Below, in pieces: positions 1 through 8,440 of a DNA stretch of 35,249 nucleotides. Position numbers and translations under genes: made by a program. Under the pieces are notes generated by a model. The model worked only from the letters and a program-made list of their open reading frames with translations. It was not told where the DNA came from and searched no databases. Numbering within the stretch: position 1 is the stretch's first letter; every line of letters starts with the position of its first letter. The stretch comes from Spirochaetales bacterium Spiro_07 (lineage in GTDB: Bacteria; Spirochaetota; Spirochaetia; Treponematales; Treponemataceae), in contig LVBI01000029.1 of NCBI GenBank assembly GCA_001603145.1, positions 1-35,249 on the forward strand, given 5' to 3'.

Positions 1-627
1 CGGTGAGAAAGAACCTCAGAAGCTGCGATTTCTGCTTTTGTGTTACGTCTTTCCACTTGGAACAATTATAAAACACTTTATACGTTTTGTCTGCAAGCTT
101 CACGCTATTATCTTCGTTGCAGATATTTTCAAATGTATAGATTGGCAGGTCTTGTCCGAACAAATCTTCAAGGCAGATGAAAATCACAAAGTTTTCTTTT
201 AACTCTGAATAGGTGTGACCTTTCAGCAGATAGTCTGCATCCATAATGCTTTGATAATAGCGGCTGCGCTGACGAAGCTCTTTGTAAAGCGTGGTCTGAA
301 TTTCAATGTCAAAATCGCGGTTCGTATCTGCTGTGTGCGCGTTTCGCTTTGAGTTTTATCTACGGATTGAAGTTTGTCTAGCGAAACCGCCAAGTTTCCG
401 CTTCGCGTAAACTTGAAAGATGGAGCACAAAAACGAACAGCCTTAGCGTCCGGCGCAACTTGAATCGTCTTTTCACCTTCAGGGTAAGAAAGCCGCTCAA
501 TCTTGATGTCAAGCAGCGTTTCAAGCACCCGCTTGCAAAGTTTCGGGTCTTCCATAACCTTCGCGAACATGAAATTGTCAGAGCAGACAAGCTCATCAAA
601 CGGCTTAAATGTTGTGGTATTTTCCAT
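1..627 (-). pseudogene. Rpn-family PD-(D/E)XK nuclease / transposase-like protein, frameshifted and cut by window edge
   Basis: The ATG at 627 is preceded by a good AAGGAG site. The first residues (MENTTTFKPFDELVCSDNFM, then VLETLLDIKIERL) are typical of the N-terminus of Rpn/PDDEXK_2 recombination-promoting nucleases. That frame continues through about residue 75 (DAKAVRF). It then reads an unusual stretch that includes a palindrome at 391-415, and the family sequence resumes in another frame near 314. There DFDIEIQTTLYKELRQRSRY, then YQSIMDADYLLKGHTY and FVIFICLEDLFGQDLPIYTF, can be read down to the left edge. The catalytic region is therefore separated from the N-terminus by a frameshift. 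The active form of this family cuts DNA and promotes RecA-independent recombination (family knowledge). The 3' end lies outside the window. The family call is firm; non-functionality is inferred from the frame change. Confidence 0.82.
391..415. repeat. Small palindromic element inside the Rpn relic
   Basis: Imperfect 25-bp palindrome with arms CAAGTTTCCGC and GCGTAAACTTG. It matches the perfect palindrome at 26756-26780 at 23 of 25 positions, and the upstream flank GCGAA(A)CCGC is also shared. It lies in the part of the Rpn gene that does not fit the family, so it probably arrived by insertion. Confidence 0.65.
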
Positions 628-753
628 ATTAATTTGCTCCTTTATTTTAGGTTGCAAATTAATATCTATGGAAAAGTTGTTTTTTCTGTACCTAATCGCG
701 AAAATTCTTGAAGATTTTACAAAATGAATCATGTCTATGCTTGTTATAAACCG

Positions 754-900
754 TGACTAAGCTAGTCACGATTCTTGACTAGACTAGTCACGATTCTTGA
801 CTAGACACGTCACGGCTCGTGACTAGACATGTCACGGTTCTTGACTAGACATGTCACAGTTCGTGACTAAGCTAGTCACGGTTTATGACTAGACTTGACA
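754..900. repeat. Tandem array of 22-bp units, each with a palindromic core
   Basis: Six complete units start at 754, 776, 798, 820, 842 and 864, and a decaying seventh starts at 886. Each begins TGACTA and contains an inverted repeat, for example TGACTAGACTAGTCA in unit 2 and TGACTAAGCTAGTCA in units 1 and 6. Inner bases vary between units, while TGAC and GTCA are kept in all six complete units. The 22-nt period is not a multiple of three and no gene crosses it. The array fills the gap between the Rpn relic and hsdR, and one more TTGACTAGA word lies at 1044-1052, just before hsdR. Possible roles are a protein-binding array for control of the restriction operon, or a cruciform-forming repeat. 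The rest of 628-1075 is AT-rich with no recognisable gene. Confidence 0.93.
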
Positions 901-1075
901 ATGAATTGATTTGTTTCGAGCTTTTTGCCTTCAATTTGCAGAAAATATACCGTGACTTCCGAAAAAGCCAAGAAAAATATATTTTACCTTAATTATTTTA
1001 TAGAAATCAAATTTGTGGATAATATGCTCTCTTCGTGCTATCATTGACTAGATTGTTTATATTTAGGGAACATTT

Positions 1076-3556
1076 ATGAGTAATATTTTTGACAAAAAAG
1101 AGATGACTGAAGAAGATATTAAACTTCAGTTTATAACCCCTGCTTTAACGGATAAGTGGAATGTCAAAAATATTACGATGGAAACATCTCCACTCAATAA
1201 TTTTACAGACGGCAAAGTGCGCATCAAAGGAAACATACCCAGTCGGGACAAAGGCAAACGTTGTGATTATGTTCTCTGGTATAACAAAGGAACACCTCTT
1301 GCAATAGTAGAAGCAAAAGACAACAATCATTCTTCTTCGTTTGGAATGCAGCAAGCAATTACTTATGGAATTATGATGGACGTTCCATTTGTTTATACTT
1401 CAAATGGAGACAGCTTCTTTGAACATGATTTTACGACAGGCTTAGAAAAAGAATTCCCGCTTTCAGAATTTCCTACAGTAGATGAATTGATGGCACGCTG
1501 GAAAAAAGTTGATGGATCAAAAATCATTGAAATAGAAGACAAAACGCAATATAAAATCAACGGAAAATCAGAAGTTTATGATGTTCCTCTCTGTTTTGAA
1601 GACAAACTGATGAACACTCCGTTTTATTCAGGTGCAGGTACTTATCCGCCACGCTACTATCAGCGCAATGCAGTAAACCGAACACTTGAGGCAATCTCAA
1701 AAAGCCAGAACCGCATTTTAATTGCAATGGCTACAGGAACAGGCAAGACATATACGGCGTTTCAGATTGTATGGCGGCTTCTTGATTCAGGCACAAAAAA
1801 GAAGGTGCTGTATCTTGCAGACAGAAATAATCTTGTAGACCAGACTATAAGCGGTGATTTTAAACCGTTAGAGAAAGTAATTCACAAAATCAATTTTCAA
1901 AAAGAAGACAAATCAAAAATCAGCGCATATCAAGTCTATTTTGCGCTCTATCAGCAGCTTGATTCTGCAAAACACAAGGGCGAAGAAGACGAAGAAACTG
2001 AAGAAGAAATAGAAGCAGAAGTTTCAAAATATAAAGAATTCTTTGCGCCAGACTTCTTTGACCTTATTATTGTAGACGAGTGTCACCGTGGCTCTGCAAA
2101 AGCAGATTCGCGCTGGCGTAAGATTCTTGATTACTTTAGCGGTGCAACACAAATTGGCATGACCGCAACTCCAAAAGAAACTAAATATGTTTCAAACATC
2201 GATTACTTTGGCGAACCTGTATATCAATACAGCCTAAAACAGGGAATTGAAGACGGATTTCTTGCTCCGTTCAAAGTAATTAATGTTCATACAAATATTG
2301 ATGACGGCTGGCGGCCAAAGAAAGGGCAAAAAGATATTCACGGAAACGAAATAGAAGACCGTGAGTATAATCTGGCTGATTATGATTACAACATCATTAT
2401 TAAAGACAGAATTAATGAAGTGGCTTCTGAAATAACCAAATTTCTAAAAGAAACAGACCGCATGTCAAAGACAATCGTTTTCTGCCCCACTGAAGATGCA
2501 GCAGAAAGAATGCGTGTTGCCCTTAACAATCTGAATACAGACATGATTCTGAAGGATAATCAAGGAAAGGTTAAAGAGCAGTATGTTGTCCGCATTACCG
2601 GAAGTGATAAATATGGGAAAGACAAGCTTGATTATTTTATTTCTGTACGAGAGTCATATCCTGTAATTGCTACAACTTCAAAGCTGCTTTCAACCGGCAG
2701 CGACTGCAAAATGGTAAAGCTGATTGTCATTGACGAGCTTATAAATTCCATGACCGAATTTAAGCAGATAATAGGGCGCGGAACAAGGTTGCGCTACGAT
2801 GAAGGCAAAACTCATTTTACGATTATGGATTTCCGCCGTGTTTCAAGACTTTTTGCAGACCCGGAATGGGACGGCGAAATCGAACAAAATGATGATTTTG
2901 GAAAAGAATCTGGCGATGATACAGGAACTAGCGGTGACACCGATAATGGCGGCAGCATTGAAAAAGATCCACCTGCTCCGCGGAATGTGCAAATTGTTGG
3001 TAGCGGCGGAGTTAAAATGCAAGTTCTTCAGCGTGTTGTAAGCATTTACGACACAGACGGAAAGCTTTTGAAGCAGGAATCAATCGAAGATTACACAAAA
3101 GAAAGCATAATTGGAACTTATCAGACTTTGGAAAACTTTATTCAGACCTGGAACGGCGAGCAGAAGAAGGAAATTATCCGCGACATGCTTAAAGACAAGG
3201 GAATAGACCTTGAGCTTATCAAGAAAGACCAGAACATGACCGACGTTGATGACTTTGATTTTATCTGCCATATTGCGTTTAATCAAAAGCCGCTCACCCG
3301 CCGTGAACGTGCGAAGAATGTTAAGAAGCGCGATATTTTCGGAAAATACGGCGAAGCCGCCCGCGAAGTTATAAATGCGCTTCTTGATAAATATGCCGAA
3401 CTTGGCATTTATGATATTGAATCAACAGAGATTTTAAAGCAGAATCCATTCACAAAATACGGAAAACCAGCCCGTATTGCTGCTTTGTTTGGTGGAAGTG
3501 ACAAATACAGGGCGGCACTTAAAGAGCTGGAAAAAGAATTATACAGGGTAGCATAA
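1076..3556 (+). CDS. hsdR: Type I restriction enzyme, R (motor/nuclease) subunit
   Basis: An 826-residue HsdR. The N-terminal nuclease domain carries a PD-(D/E)XK core (D64, then E79-A-K81 in AIVEAKD). The SF2 helicase/translocase motor follows: Walker A ATGTGKT at 219-225, DECH at 334-337, TATP at 363-366 and QIIGRGTR at 564-571. The C-terminal 200 residues resemble the EcoEI-type HsdR C-terminal domain that contacts the methylase. An AGGG site 7 nt upstream supports this ATG. With HsdM and HsdS the protein would translocate DNA from an unmethylated site and cut at a distance. Its TAA directly abuts the ATG of the RhuM gene, so the four genes 1076-7994 are one operon. The length and all motifs look intact. 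Confidence 0.95.
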   Translation: MSNIFDKKEMTEEDIKLQFITPALTDKWNVKNITMETSPLNNFTDGKVRIKGNIPSRDKGKRCDYVLWYNKGTPLAIVEAKDNNHSSSFGMQQAITYGIMMDVPFVYTSNGDSFFEHDFTTGLEKEFPLSEFPTVDELMARWKKVDGSKIIEIEDKTQYKINGKSEVYDVPLCFEDKLMNTPFYSGAGTYPPRYYQRNAVNRTLEAISKSQNRILIAMATGTGKTYTAFQIVWRLLDSGTKKKVLYLADRNNLVDQTISGDFKPLEKVIHKINFQKEDKSKISAYQVYFALYQQLDSAKHKGEEDEETEEEIEAEVSKYKEFFAPDFFDLIIVDECHRGSAKADSRWRKILDYFSGATQIGMTATPKETKYVSNIDYFGEPVYQYSLKQGIEDGFLAPFKVINVHTNIDDGWRPKKGQKDIHGNEIEDREYNLADYDYNIIIKDRINEVASEITKFLKETDRMSKTIVFCPTEDAAERMRVALNNLNTDMILKDNQGKVKEQYVVRITGSDKYGKDKLDYFISVRESYPVIATTSKLLSTGSDCKMVKLIVIDELINSMTEFKQIIGRGTRLRYDEGKTHFTIMDFRRVSRLFADPEWDGEIEQNDDFGKESGDDTGTSGDTDNGGSIEKDPPAPRNVQIVGSGGVKMQVLQRVVSIYDTDGKLLKQESIEDYTKESIIGTYQTLENFIQTWNGEQKKEIIRDMLKDKGIDLELIKKDQNMTDVDDFDFICHIAFNQKPLTRRERAKNVKKRDIFGKYGEAAREVINALLDKYAELGIYDIESTEILKQNPFTKYGKPARIAALFGGSDKYRAALKELEKELYRVA

Positions 3557-4591
3557 ATGAAGAAAGCAGGTGATAACGAAATATTAGAAACAAGCAATAT
3601 AGTATTTTATCAGACTGAAAATGCAGACGTCGTAGTGAATGTCGTTTACAAAGATGAAACATTTTGGCTTAATCAAAAAGCTATGGCTATCTTGTTTGAT
3701 GTAAACACTCAGGCGATTACAAAACATCTTGGAAATATTTATGACGAGCAAGAACTTGAAAAGGATTCAACTTGTTCCATTTTGGAACAAGTTCAAAAAG
3801 AAGGAACTCGCAATGTAAAGCGTTCTCTTGAATTTTATAATCTGGATGCAATAATCGCTGTCGGCTACCGTGTAAACTCAAAGAAAGCTACAAAATTTCG
3901 CCAGTGGGCTACAAGAACTCTGCGTGAATACATAACAAAAGGCTTTGTTCTAAACGAAACACTTCTTAAAAATGGCAAGCAATTCGGGCAAGATTATTTT
4001 GATGAGTTGCTTGAGAAAATCCGTGAAATTCGCGCAAGTGAAAGACGTGCATATCAGAAAATTACCGATATTTTTGAGCAGTGTAGTTGCGATTATGACA
4101 AAGACAGCGAAGTCACAAAAAATTTCTATGCGTTTGTTCAGAACAAACTCCACTTTGCGGTAAGCGGAAATACTGCCGCAGAAATCGTTTATAATCGTGC
4201 AGATTCTCAAAAAGAGCACATGGGGCTTACAAACTGGAAAAATTCTCCGAATGGCAAGATTTATAAAAGTGATGTGACGATTGCAAAAAATTATTTGAAT
4301 GAAAAAGAAATTTCACGATTGAACCGACTTGTTACTATGTTCATAGACTATGCAGAATTACAGGCAGAAGATGGAAACTTGATGAAAATGCAAGATTGTG
4401 TTGATGCAGTCAATTTATTTTTGCAGAGCAATCGGCAGCAAGTTTTGGAATCAAAAGGGAAAATCAGCCACGAACAGGCGATTGAAAAAGCTCATCACGA
4501 ATACGAAATATTCCGTGTTATTCAGGACAGAGAATATATTTCAGAATTCGACAGACAGATAAATAAAATCGGCGCAGGAGACCATAAATGA
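3557..4591 (+). CDS. rhuM: RhuM-family protein inserted in the type I R-M operon
   Basis: A 344-residue protein of the virulence RhuM family. The N-terminal 130 residues are DNA-binding-like (FWLNQKAMAILFDVNTQAIT, later ATKFRQWATRTLREYITKGF). The C-terminal half has the family block TAAEIVYNRADSQKEHMGLT and a long helical tail. The molecular function of RhuM is not established. Family members are often found between type I restriction genes, so a modulating role in restriction is possible but is inference. It starts at the base after the hsdR stop and overlaps hsdM by ATGA, so translation is coupled on both sides. It appears intact. Confidence 0.9.
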   Translation: MKKAGDNEILETSNIVFYQTENADVVVNVVYKDETFWLNQKAMAILFDVNTQAITKHLGNIYDEQELEKDSTCSILEQVQKEGTRNVKRSLEFYNLDAIIAVGYRVNSKKATKFRQWATRTLREYITKGFVLNETLLKNGKQFGQDYFDELLEKIREIRASERRAYQKITDIFEQCSCDYDKDSEVTKNFYAFVQNKLHFAVSGNTAAEIVYNRADSQKEHMGLTNWKNSPNGKIYKSDVTIAKNYLNEKEISRLNRLVTMFIDYAELQAEDGNLMKMQDCVDAVNLFLQSNRQQVLESKGKISHEQAIEKAHHEYEIFRVIQDREYISEFDRQINKIGAGDHK

Positions 4592-6861
4592 GCAACTTAA
4601 GCAGTTTTGTAAAACGTATTCGCGATGTTATGCGCAATGATGCCGGCATCAACGGCGATGCACAAAGAATTGAACAGATAGCGTGGATGCTCTTCTTAAA
4701 AGTATATGACGCAAAAGAAGAAGACTGGGAATTTGAAGATGAAAAATATGAATCAATAATCCCGGAAGAACTGCGCTGGCGAAATTGGGCTCATACAGAA
4801 AACCAGAATGAAGGTCTTACAGGCGATACGCTTCTGAATTTTGTGAACAACGAACTTTTTCCGACACTCAAAAAGCTTGTAGTTTCCCCTGATACGCCAA
4901 TCAGACAAAGCATTGTACGCACAACTTTTGAAGATGCAAACAACTACATGAAAGACGGTGTGCTACTCCGCCAGATAATCAATATTATTGACGAGCTTGA
5001 TTTTGGAAGCTACGAAGAAACTCATGCCTTTGGTGAAATCTACGAAACAATTCTTAAAGAACTCCAGAGCGCAGGTAGCGCCGGTGAGTTCTATACACCA
5101 CGCGCCGTAACCCAGTTTATGGCAAAAATGATTAAGCCTCAGATTGGCGAGACAATGGCAGACTTTGCCTGTGGAACTGGCGGCTTCCTTTCTAGCTGGA
5201 TAAAAGAACTTGAAGTCATAAAGGATACGAAAGGGGCTATCTCTAATGATGATTCAGAAAAACTGTATAGCTCTATTTATGGAATTGAAAAAAAGCAGTT
5301 TCCTTATATGCTTTGCGTAACAAACATGCTGCTTCATGGAATAGACAGCCCGAAAGTATTTCACGACAATTCGCTTACTAAAAAGCTTTTGGACTATACG
5401 CAAAAAGATGCCTTTGATGTAATTCTCATGAACCCACCATACGGCGGAAGTGAAAAGGACGACATCAAGCAGAACTTCCCCGCAGACTTGCGTTCAAGCG
5501 AAACCGCCGATTTGTTCATGGCCGTCATCATGTACCGCCTTAAAAAAGATGGCCGCGCAGCAGTAATTGTTCCGGACGGATTCCTGTTTGGAAACGACAA
5601 TGCCAAAAACAATCTTAAGAAAAAGCTTCTTTCGGATTTTAATCTTCACACAATTGTGCGTTTACCAGGAAGTGTATTCAGCCCATACACAAGTATTACA
5701 ACAAACATACTTTTCTTCAATAACGAAGAGCCAACCGGTAAGACATGGTTCTACCGCGTAGACATTCCAAGCGACCGTAAGCACTTTAGCAAAACCAAGC
5801 CGATGGAATTAAAGCACTTTGACGACTGTATTGCTTGGTGGAATGACAGAAAGGACATTACAGACGAAGAAGGAAATCCAAAAGCAAAATGCTACACCGC
5901 TAAGGAACTTATTGATTCAAACTATAATTTTGATGTTTGCGGATATCCTCACGAAGAGGAAGAAATCTTAAGCGTAGCAGAAACAATTCAAAATTTTGAG
6001 GAAAATAAGAATCAATGTTTTAATAATTTAGAAAAAATTTTCTCTGAATTTAGTAATATTCAAGAACAAATAAAAAAAGGAAATAATATAAATCTCAATA
6101 TTTCAAATATCAAGAGAATTGATTTTTCATTCTTATTTGATATCAGAAATAAGATGAAAAAAGCAATTTTGCAAGAAGCCGTACAAGGCAAACTTGTGCC
6201 TCAAATTGCAAGCGAAGGCAATGCAAAAGATTTACTCGAAGAAATAAAAAAAGAAAAAGCAAAACTTATCAAAGAAGGAAAAATCAAAAAAGAAAAGCCT
6301 CTGCCAGAAATTACAGAAGATGAGATTTCATTTGATATTCCAGAAAATTGGTGCTGGTGTAGATTGGGTGAGTTGTTAAAAGAAATAATCGTTCCGCAAC
6401 GTGACAAACCTAAAGAATTTGGTGGAACTATTCCATGGTGTAGAATAGAGGATAGGGATGGAGATTTCTTGAACGGAACAAAGAGTAATCAATATGTTTC
6501 GGAAAAAACAATAAAAGAAATGAATTTAAAAGTTAATCCCGTTGGAACAGTATTATCTGCAAGTAGTGGTGCATCTATAGGTTCTATCTTAATTAATACC
6601 GTTGAATGTTGTACCAATCAGACATTTATAGGACTTGTTGCGGGAAATAGCTTATACAATAAATATCTATATTATTATTTATCATCAATTATTCAAAAAT
6701 TAAAATTATTGGGAACAGGAACTACACTTGCTTATATTTCTCGCGAAAAATACACAACAATGATTTTTCCTTTACCACCACTTGCAGAACAAAAGCGTAT
6801 AGTTGATGCAATAGAAAAACTTTTACCACTTTGTGAAAAATTAGGAGGGTTACAAAAATGA
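4588..6861 (+). CDS. hsdM: Type I methyltransferase fused to a single-TRD specificity domain (HsdM-HsdS fusion)
   Basis: A 757-residue fusion. Residues 1 to about 465 are an N6-adenine methyltransferase: helical HsdM N-terminal domain, GEFYTPR at 166-172, the AdoMet motif DFACGTGGF at 192-200 and the catalytic NPPY at 282-285. A low-complexity, very AT-rich linker follows (about 466-515). Next comes an HsdS-type segment: KAILQEAVQGKLVPQ (525-539), a coiled stretch, then one target-recognition domain opening with IPENWCWCRLGELL and closing with PLPPLAEQKRIVDAIEKLLP. Normal HsdS has two such domains, and only one is present, so a homodimer might recognise a palindromic or split symmetric site (inference from half-HsdS mutants of known systems). 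It overlaps the RhuM gene and the next gene by ATGA. The AT-rich linker suggests a recombination joint. Confidence 0.93.
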   Translation: MSNLSSFVKRIRDVMRNDAGINGDAQRIEQIAWMLFLKVYDAKEEDWEFEDEKYESIIPEELRWRNWAHTENQNEGLTGDTLLNFVNNELFPTLKKLVVSPDTPIRQSIVRTTFEDANNYMKDGVLLRQIINIIDELDFGSYEETHAFGEIYETILKELQSAGSAGEFYTPRAVTQFMAKMIKPQIGETMADFACGTGGFLSSWIKELEVIKDTKGAISNDDSEKLYSSIYGIEKKQFPYMLCVTNMLLHGIDSPKVFHDNSLTKKLLDYTQKDAFDVILMNPPYGGSEKDDIKQNFPADLRSSETADLFMAVIMYRLKKDGRAAVIVPDGFLFGNDNAKNNLKKKLLSDFNLHTIVRLPGSVFSPYTSITTNILFFNNEEPTGKTWFYRVDIPSDRKHFSKTKPMELKHFDDCIAWWNDRKDITDEEGNPKAKCYTAKELIDSNYNFDVCGYPHEEEEILSVAETIQNFEENKNQCFNNLEKIFSEFSNIQEQIKKGNNINLNISNIKRIDFSFLFDIRNKMKKAILQEAVQGKLVPQIASEGNAKDLLEEIKKEKAKLIKEGKIKKEKPLPEITEDEISFDIPENWCWCRLGELLKEIIVPQRDKPKEFGGTIPWCRIEDRDGDFLNGTKSNQYVSEKTIKEMNLKVNPVGTVLSASSGASIGSILINTVECCTNQTFIGLVAGNSLYNKYLYYYLSSIIQKLKLLGTGTTLAYISREKYTTMIFPLPPLAEQKRIVDAIEKLLPLCEKLGGLQK

Positions 6862-7994
6862 AAGGAAAAACAACAAAGAAAAACAGTAATGAAAAAAATC
6901 AAAAAAAAGATATGACTAATTCAAAAGCATCTTCGATGAGTTGGTTGTCAATTTTATTATTAATTGTAGCATTTATTTTACTTGTTGGTTCGTTTTTCAC
7001 TCCAGTAATTTGGAAAACTTGTTTTATAAATTATTTCGATACCAATACAGGTGTGATGGGAGATAGTGTCAATGGAATTATGGGACCTTTTATAGCAATT
7101 GCGGCAGCAATTCTAACTTTTATTGCTTTTTTAGAACAGTGGAGAGCTAATAAAGGTCAAAATCGATTTGCTTATGATAATGCTATTGAGAATAGAGTTT
7201 TAAATTTAATTGAATTACACAGATCCAATGTTAATGATCTTGTAGTTTATGGATATACAAATCAAAAAAATACACATGATAATCTTTTAAAAGGTCAATA
7301 TGCAATCCAAGCCTTATGCGATACGATAACTGCTGGTTTTTTATTTTTAATGCTAGGACAATATAAGGATGATTTCCAAGAAAATCAATTAAAAGCAGAA
7401 ATTTTGGTTTATTTGGTGATTTGTCATGGAAAATCACTTTCAGATAACCCTTGGTTTAGAGAGAGTAAGGATTTCAATCAATATTCTGAAGCGAAATATA
7501 TACATTATTTAATTTTTTGCATTAATGCATTACGAAAAAATGATTTAATGGGTGATTCAGCATTGGTAAAAGCGAAACTTGATCAATTAAATATTCAGAG
7601 TAGTAATCTTATTGATCCAACTTGCGGTGTAATTAATATTGTTTCTCGCTATTTTAGACAAGTTTTTCAAATATATAAATTTATTGATGAACAGACCAAT
7701 CTTTCTTCTGAAAAAAAATATGAATATGCAAAAATGCTCAGATCATCATTAACAAACAAAGAACAGGAACTCATATTTATTAATATGATAAGTCCGTATG
7801 GTGAACCTTGGATTGAAAATGATTATATTCGAAAATACAAGCCATTTAAAAATATCTGTGATTATAATTTCATAGGCTATAATCCAGTAACATTTCTAAG
7901 CAAAAAAGTTGGAATAGAAGAAAAGGAAATGGAAAAGTTCATAGACTCTCAAAGTTTTGTAGAATATTCAAATACTTCATCGGAAGACAAGTAA
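6858..7994 (+). CDS. Membrane protein resembling the putative AbiC phage-abortive-infection family
   Basis: A 378-residue protein with a basic, Lys/Asn-rich N-terminus (residues 1-25), a transmembrane segment (about 28-48, SWLSILLLIVAFILLVGSFF), a short loop with GDSVNGIMGP, a second membrane segment (about 75-97) and a long, mostly helical cytoplasmic domain. This layout (two helices, the loop G-D-x-x-N-G-I-x-x-P, then a soluble domain starting near FAYDNAIENRVLNLIELHRS) matches proteins annotated as putative phage abortive infection proteins (putAbiC). It overlaps the methylase stop by ATGA and is the last gene of the restriction operon. It is far more AT-rich than hsdR or hsdM, which suggests separate acquisition. 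The mechanism is unknown, and the family assignment rests on topology and short motifs. Confidence 0.7.
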   Translation: MKGKTTKKNSNEKNQKKDMTNSKASSMSWLSILLLIVAFILLVGSFFTPVIWKTCFINYFDTNTGVMGDSVNGIMGPFIAIAAAILTFIAFLEQWRANKGQNRFAYDNAIENRVLNLIELHRSNVNDLVVYGYTNQKNTHDNLLKGQYAIQALCDTITAGFLFLMLGQYKDDFQENQLKAEILVYLVICHGKSLSDNPWFRESKDFNQYSEAKYIHYLIFCINALRKNDLMGDSALVKAKLDQLNIQSSNLIDPTCGVINIVSRYFRQVFQIYKFIDEQTNLSSEKKYEYAKMLRSSLTNKEQELIFINMISPYGEPWIENDYIRKYKPFKNICDYNFIGYNPVTFLSKKVGIEEKEMEKFIDSQSFVEYSNTSSEDK

Positions 7995-8035
7995 ACATCT
8001 ACCGGCATAGTGGGGAACTTTGCATAATTCTACTT

Positions 8036-8063
8036 TTAGCCGTGTGCAATTCGACACGGTTAA
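8036..8063. terminator. Hairpin after the restriction operon
   Basis: The arms TTAGCCGTGT and ACACGGTTAA (one mismatch) enclose an 8-nt loop, 41 nt after the stop of the last defence gene. There is no good T-run, so it may be a weak terminator or an mRNA 3' end stabiliser. Confidence 0.4.
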
Positions 8064-8105
8064 AATGTAAGAAAATCTGTTATAATACACAAAAGGGGAG
8101 CTGCG

Positions 8106-8171
8106 ATGGATTTAAAAATAAATAAAGCCTCCGAAAGATTCGAAGGCTTATGTTGCCCCCAGACTGAATAA
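8106..8171 (+). CDS. Possible 21-residue peptide ORF
   Basis: The ORF encodes MDLKINKASERFEGLCCPQT plus E. It is preceded by a strong AGGGGAG site (8094-8100) and by a TATAAT hexamer at 8081-8086 with no convincing -35. It contains the hairpin 8125-8149. It could be a leader peptide, the start of a lost gene, or chance. No family is recognised. Confidence 0.2.
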   Translation: MDLKINKASERFEGLCCPQTE

Positions 8172-8262
8172 ATCAGAACTCGGACTTTAAAAAACAGTCC
8201 GCGGTCCCTGCGTCATCTAGCGATGAACCACCTGCGCAAGGCAGGGAGAAGGAATCCCGCGG
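8113..8262 (-). ncRNA. Structured non-coding element, possible small RNA on the minus strand
   Basis: Nested complementary segments lie in 150 bp without a plausible long gene. CCGCGG at 8199-8204 pairs with CCGCGG at 8257-8262. TCCCTGC at 8205-8211 pairs with GCAGGGA at 8241-8247. CATC/GATG pairs inside this stem, CGGACT at 8181-8186 pairs with AGTCCG at 8196-8201 (an alternative to the CCGCGG pairing), and a strong two-step hairpin spans 8125-8149. Read on the minus strand, that last hairpin is followed by a T-rich tail (ATTTATTTTT), as in an intrinsic terminator ending an RNA. I do not recognise a known RNA family. It could also be a transposon end. Confidence 0.35.
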
Positions 8263-8407
8263 CATTCATATTTATTCTACTATGTTGAAATTGAAAACTC
8301 AAGCATAATATTGCATCATGCAAATCTCCATATACTTCATTATGCCATTTTGAAATCTGCTTTAGAAATGCTATTAATTCTGTTTTAACTCTGTATTGCA
8401 ATGAAAA

Positions 8408-8434
8408 AGATGCTGAAACAAGTTCAGCATGACA
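8408..8434. repeat. Dispersed TGTCAT/ATCT palindrome (copy 1)
   Basis: In reverse orientation it reads TGTCATGCTGAA, loop, TTCAGCATCT. It has the same constant ends and central TTG/CAA loop as the other copies in the window, but a different stem sequence. Confidence 0.7.
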
Positions 8435-8440
8435 CTATTC

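Noticed and set aside
754..900. The 22-bp array as a CRISPR
   Set aside because: Units are directly adjacent with no unique spacers, the period is too short, and no cas gene is present.
8113..8262. Reading the structured element as tmRNA, RNase P RNA, SRP RNA or a TPP riboswitch
   Set aside because: None of the conserved cores of these families (for example the GGAAG-type SRP loop or the CTGAGA thiamine box) is present.
8213..8401. A 62-codon open frame on the minus strand
   Set aside because: Its C-terminal half is encoded by the palindromic stems of the structured element and it has no ribosome site.
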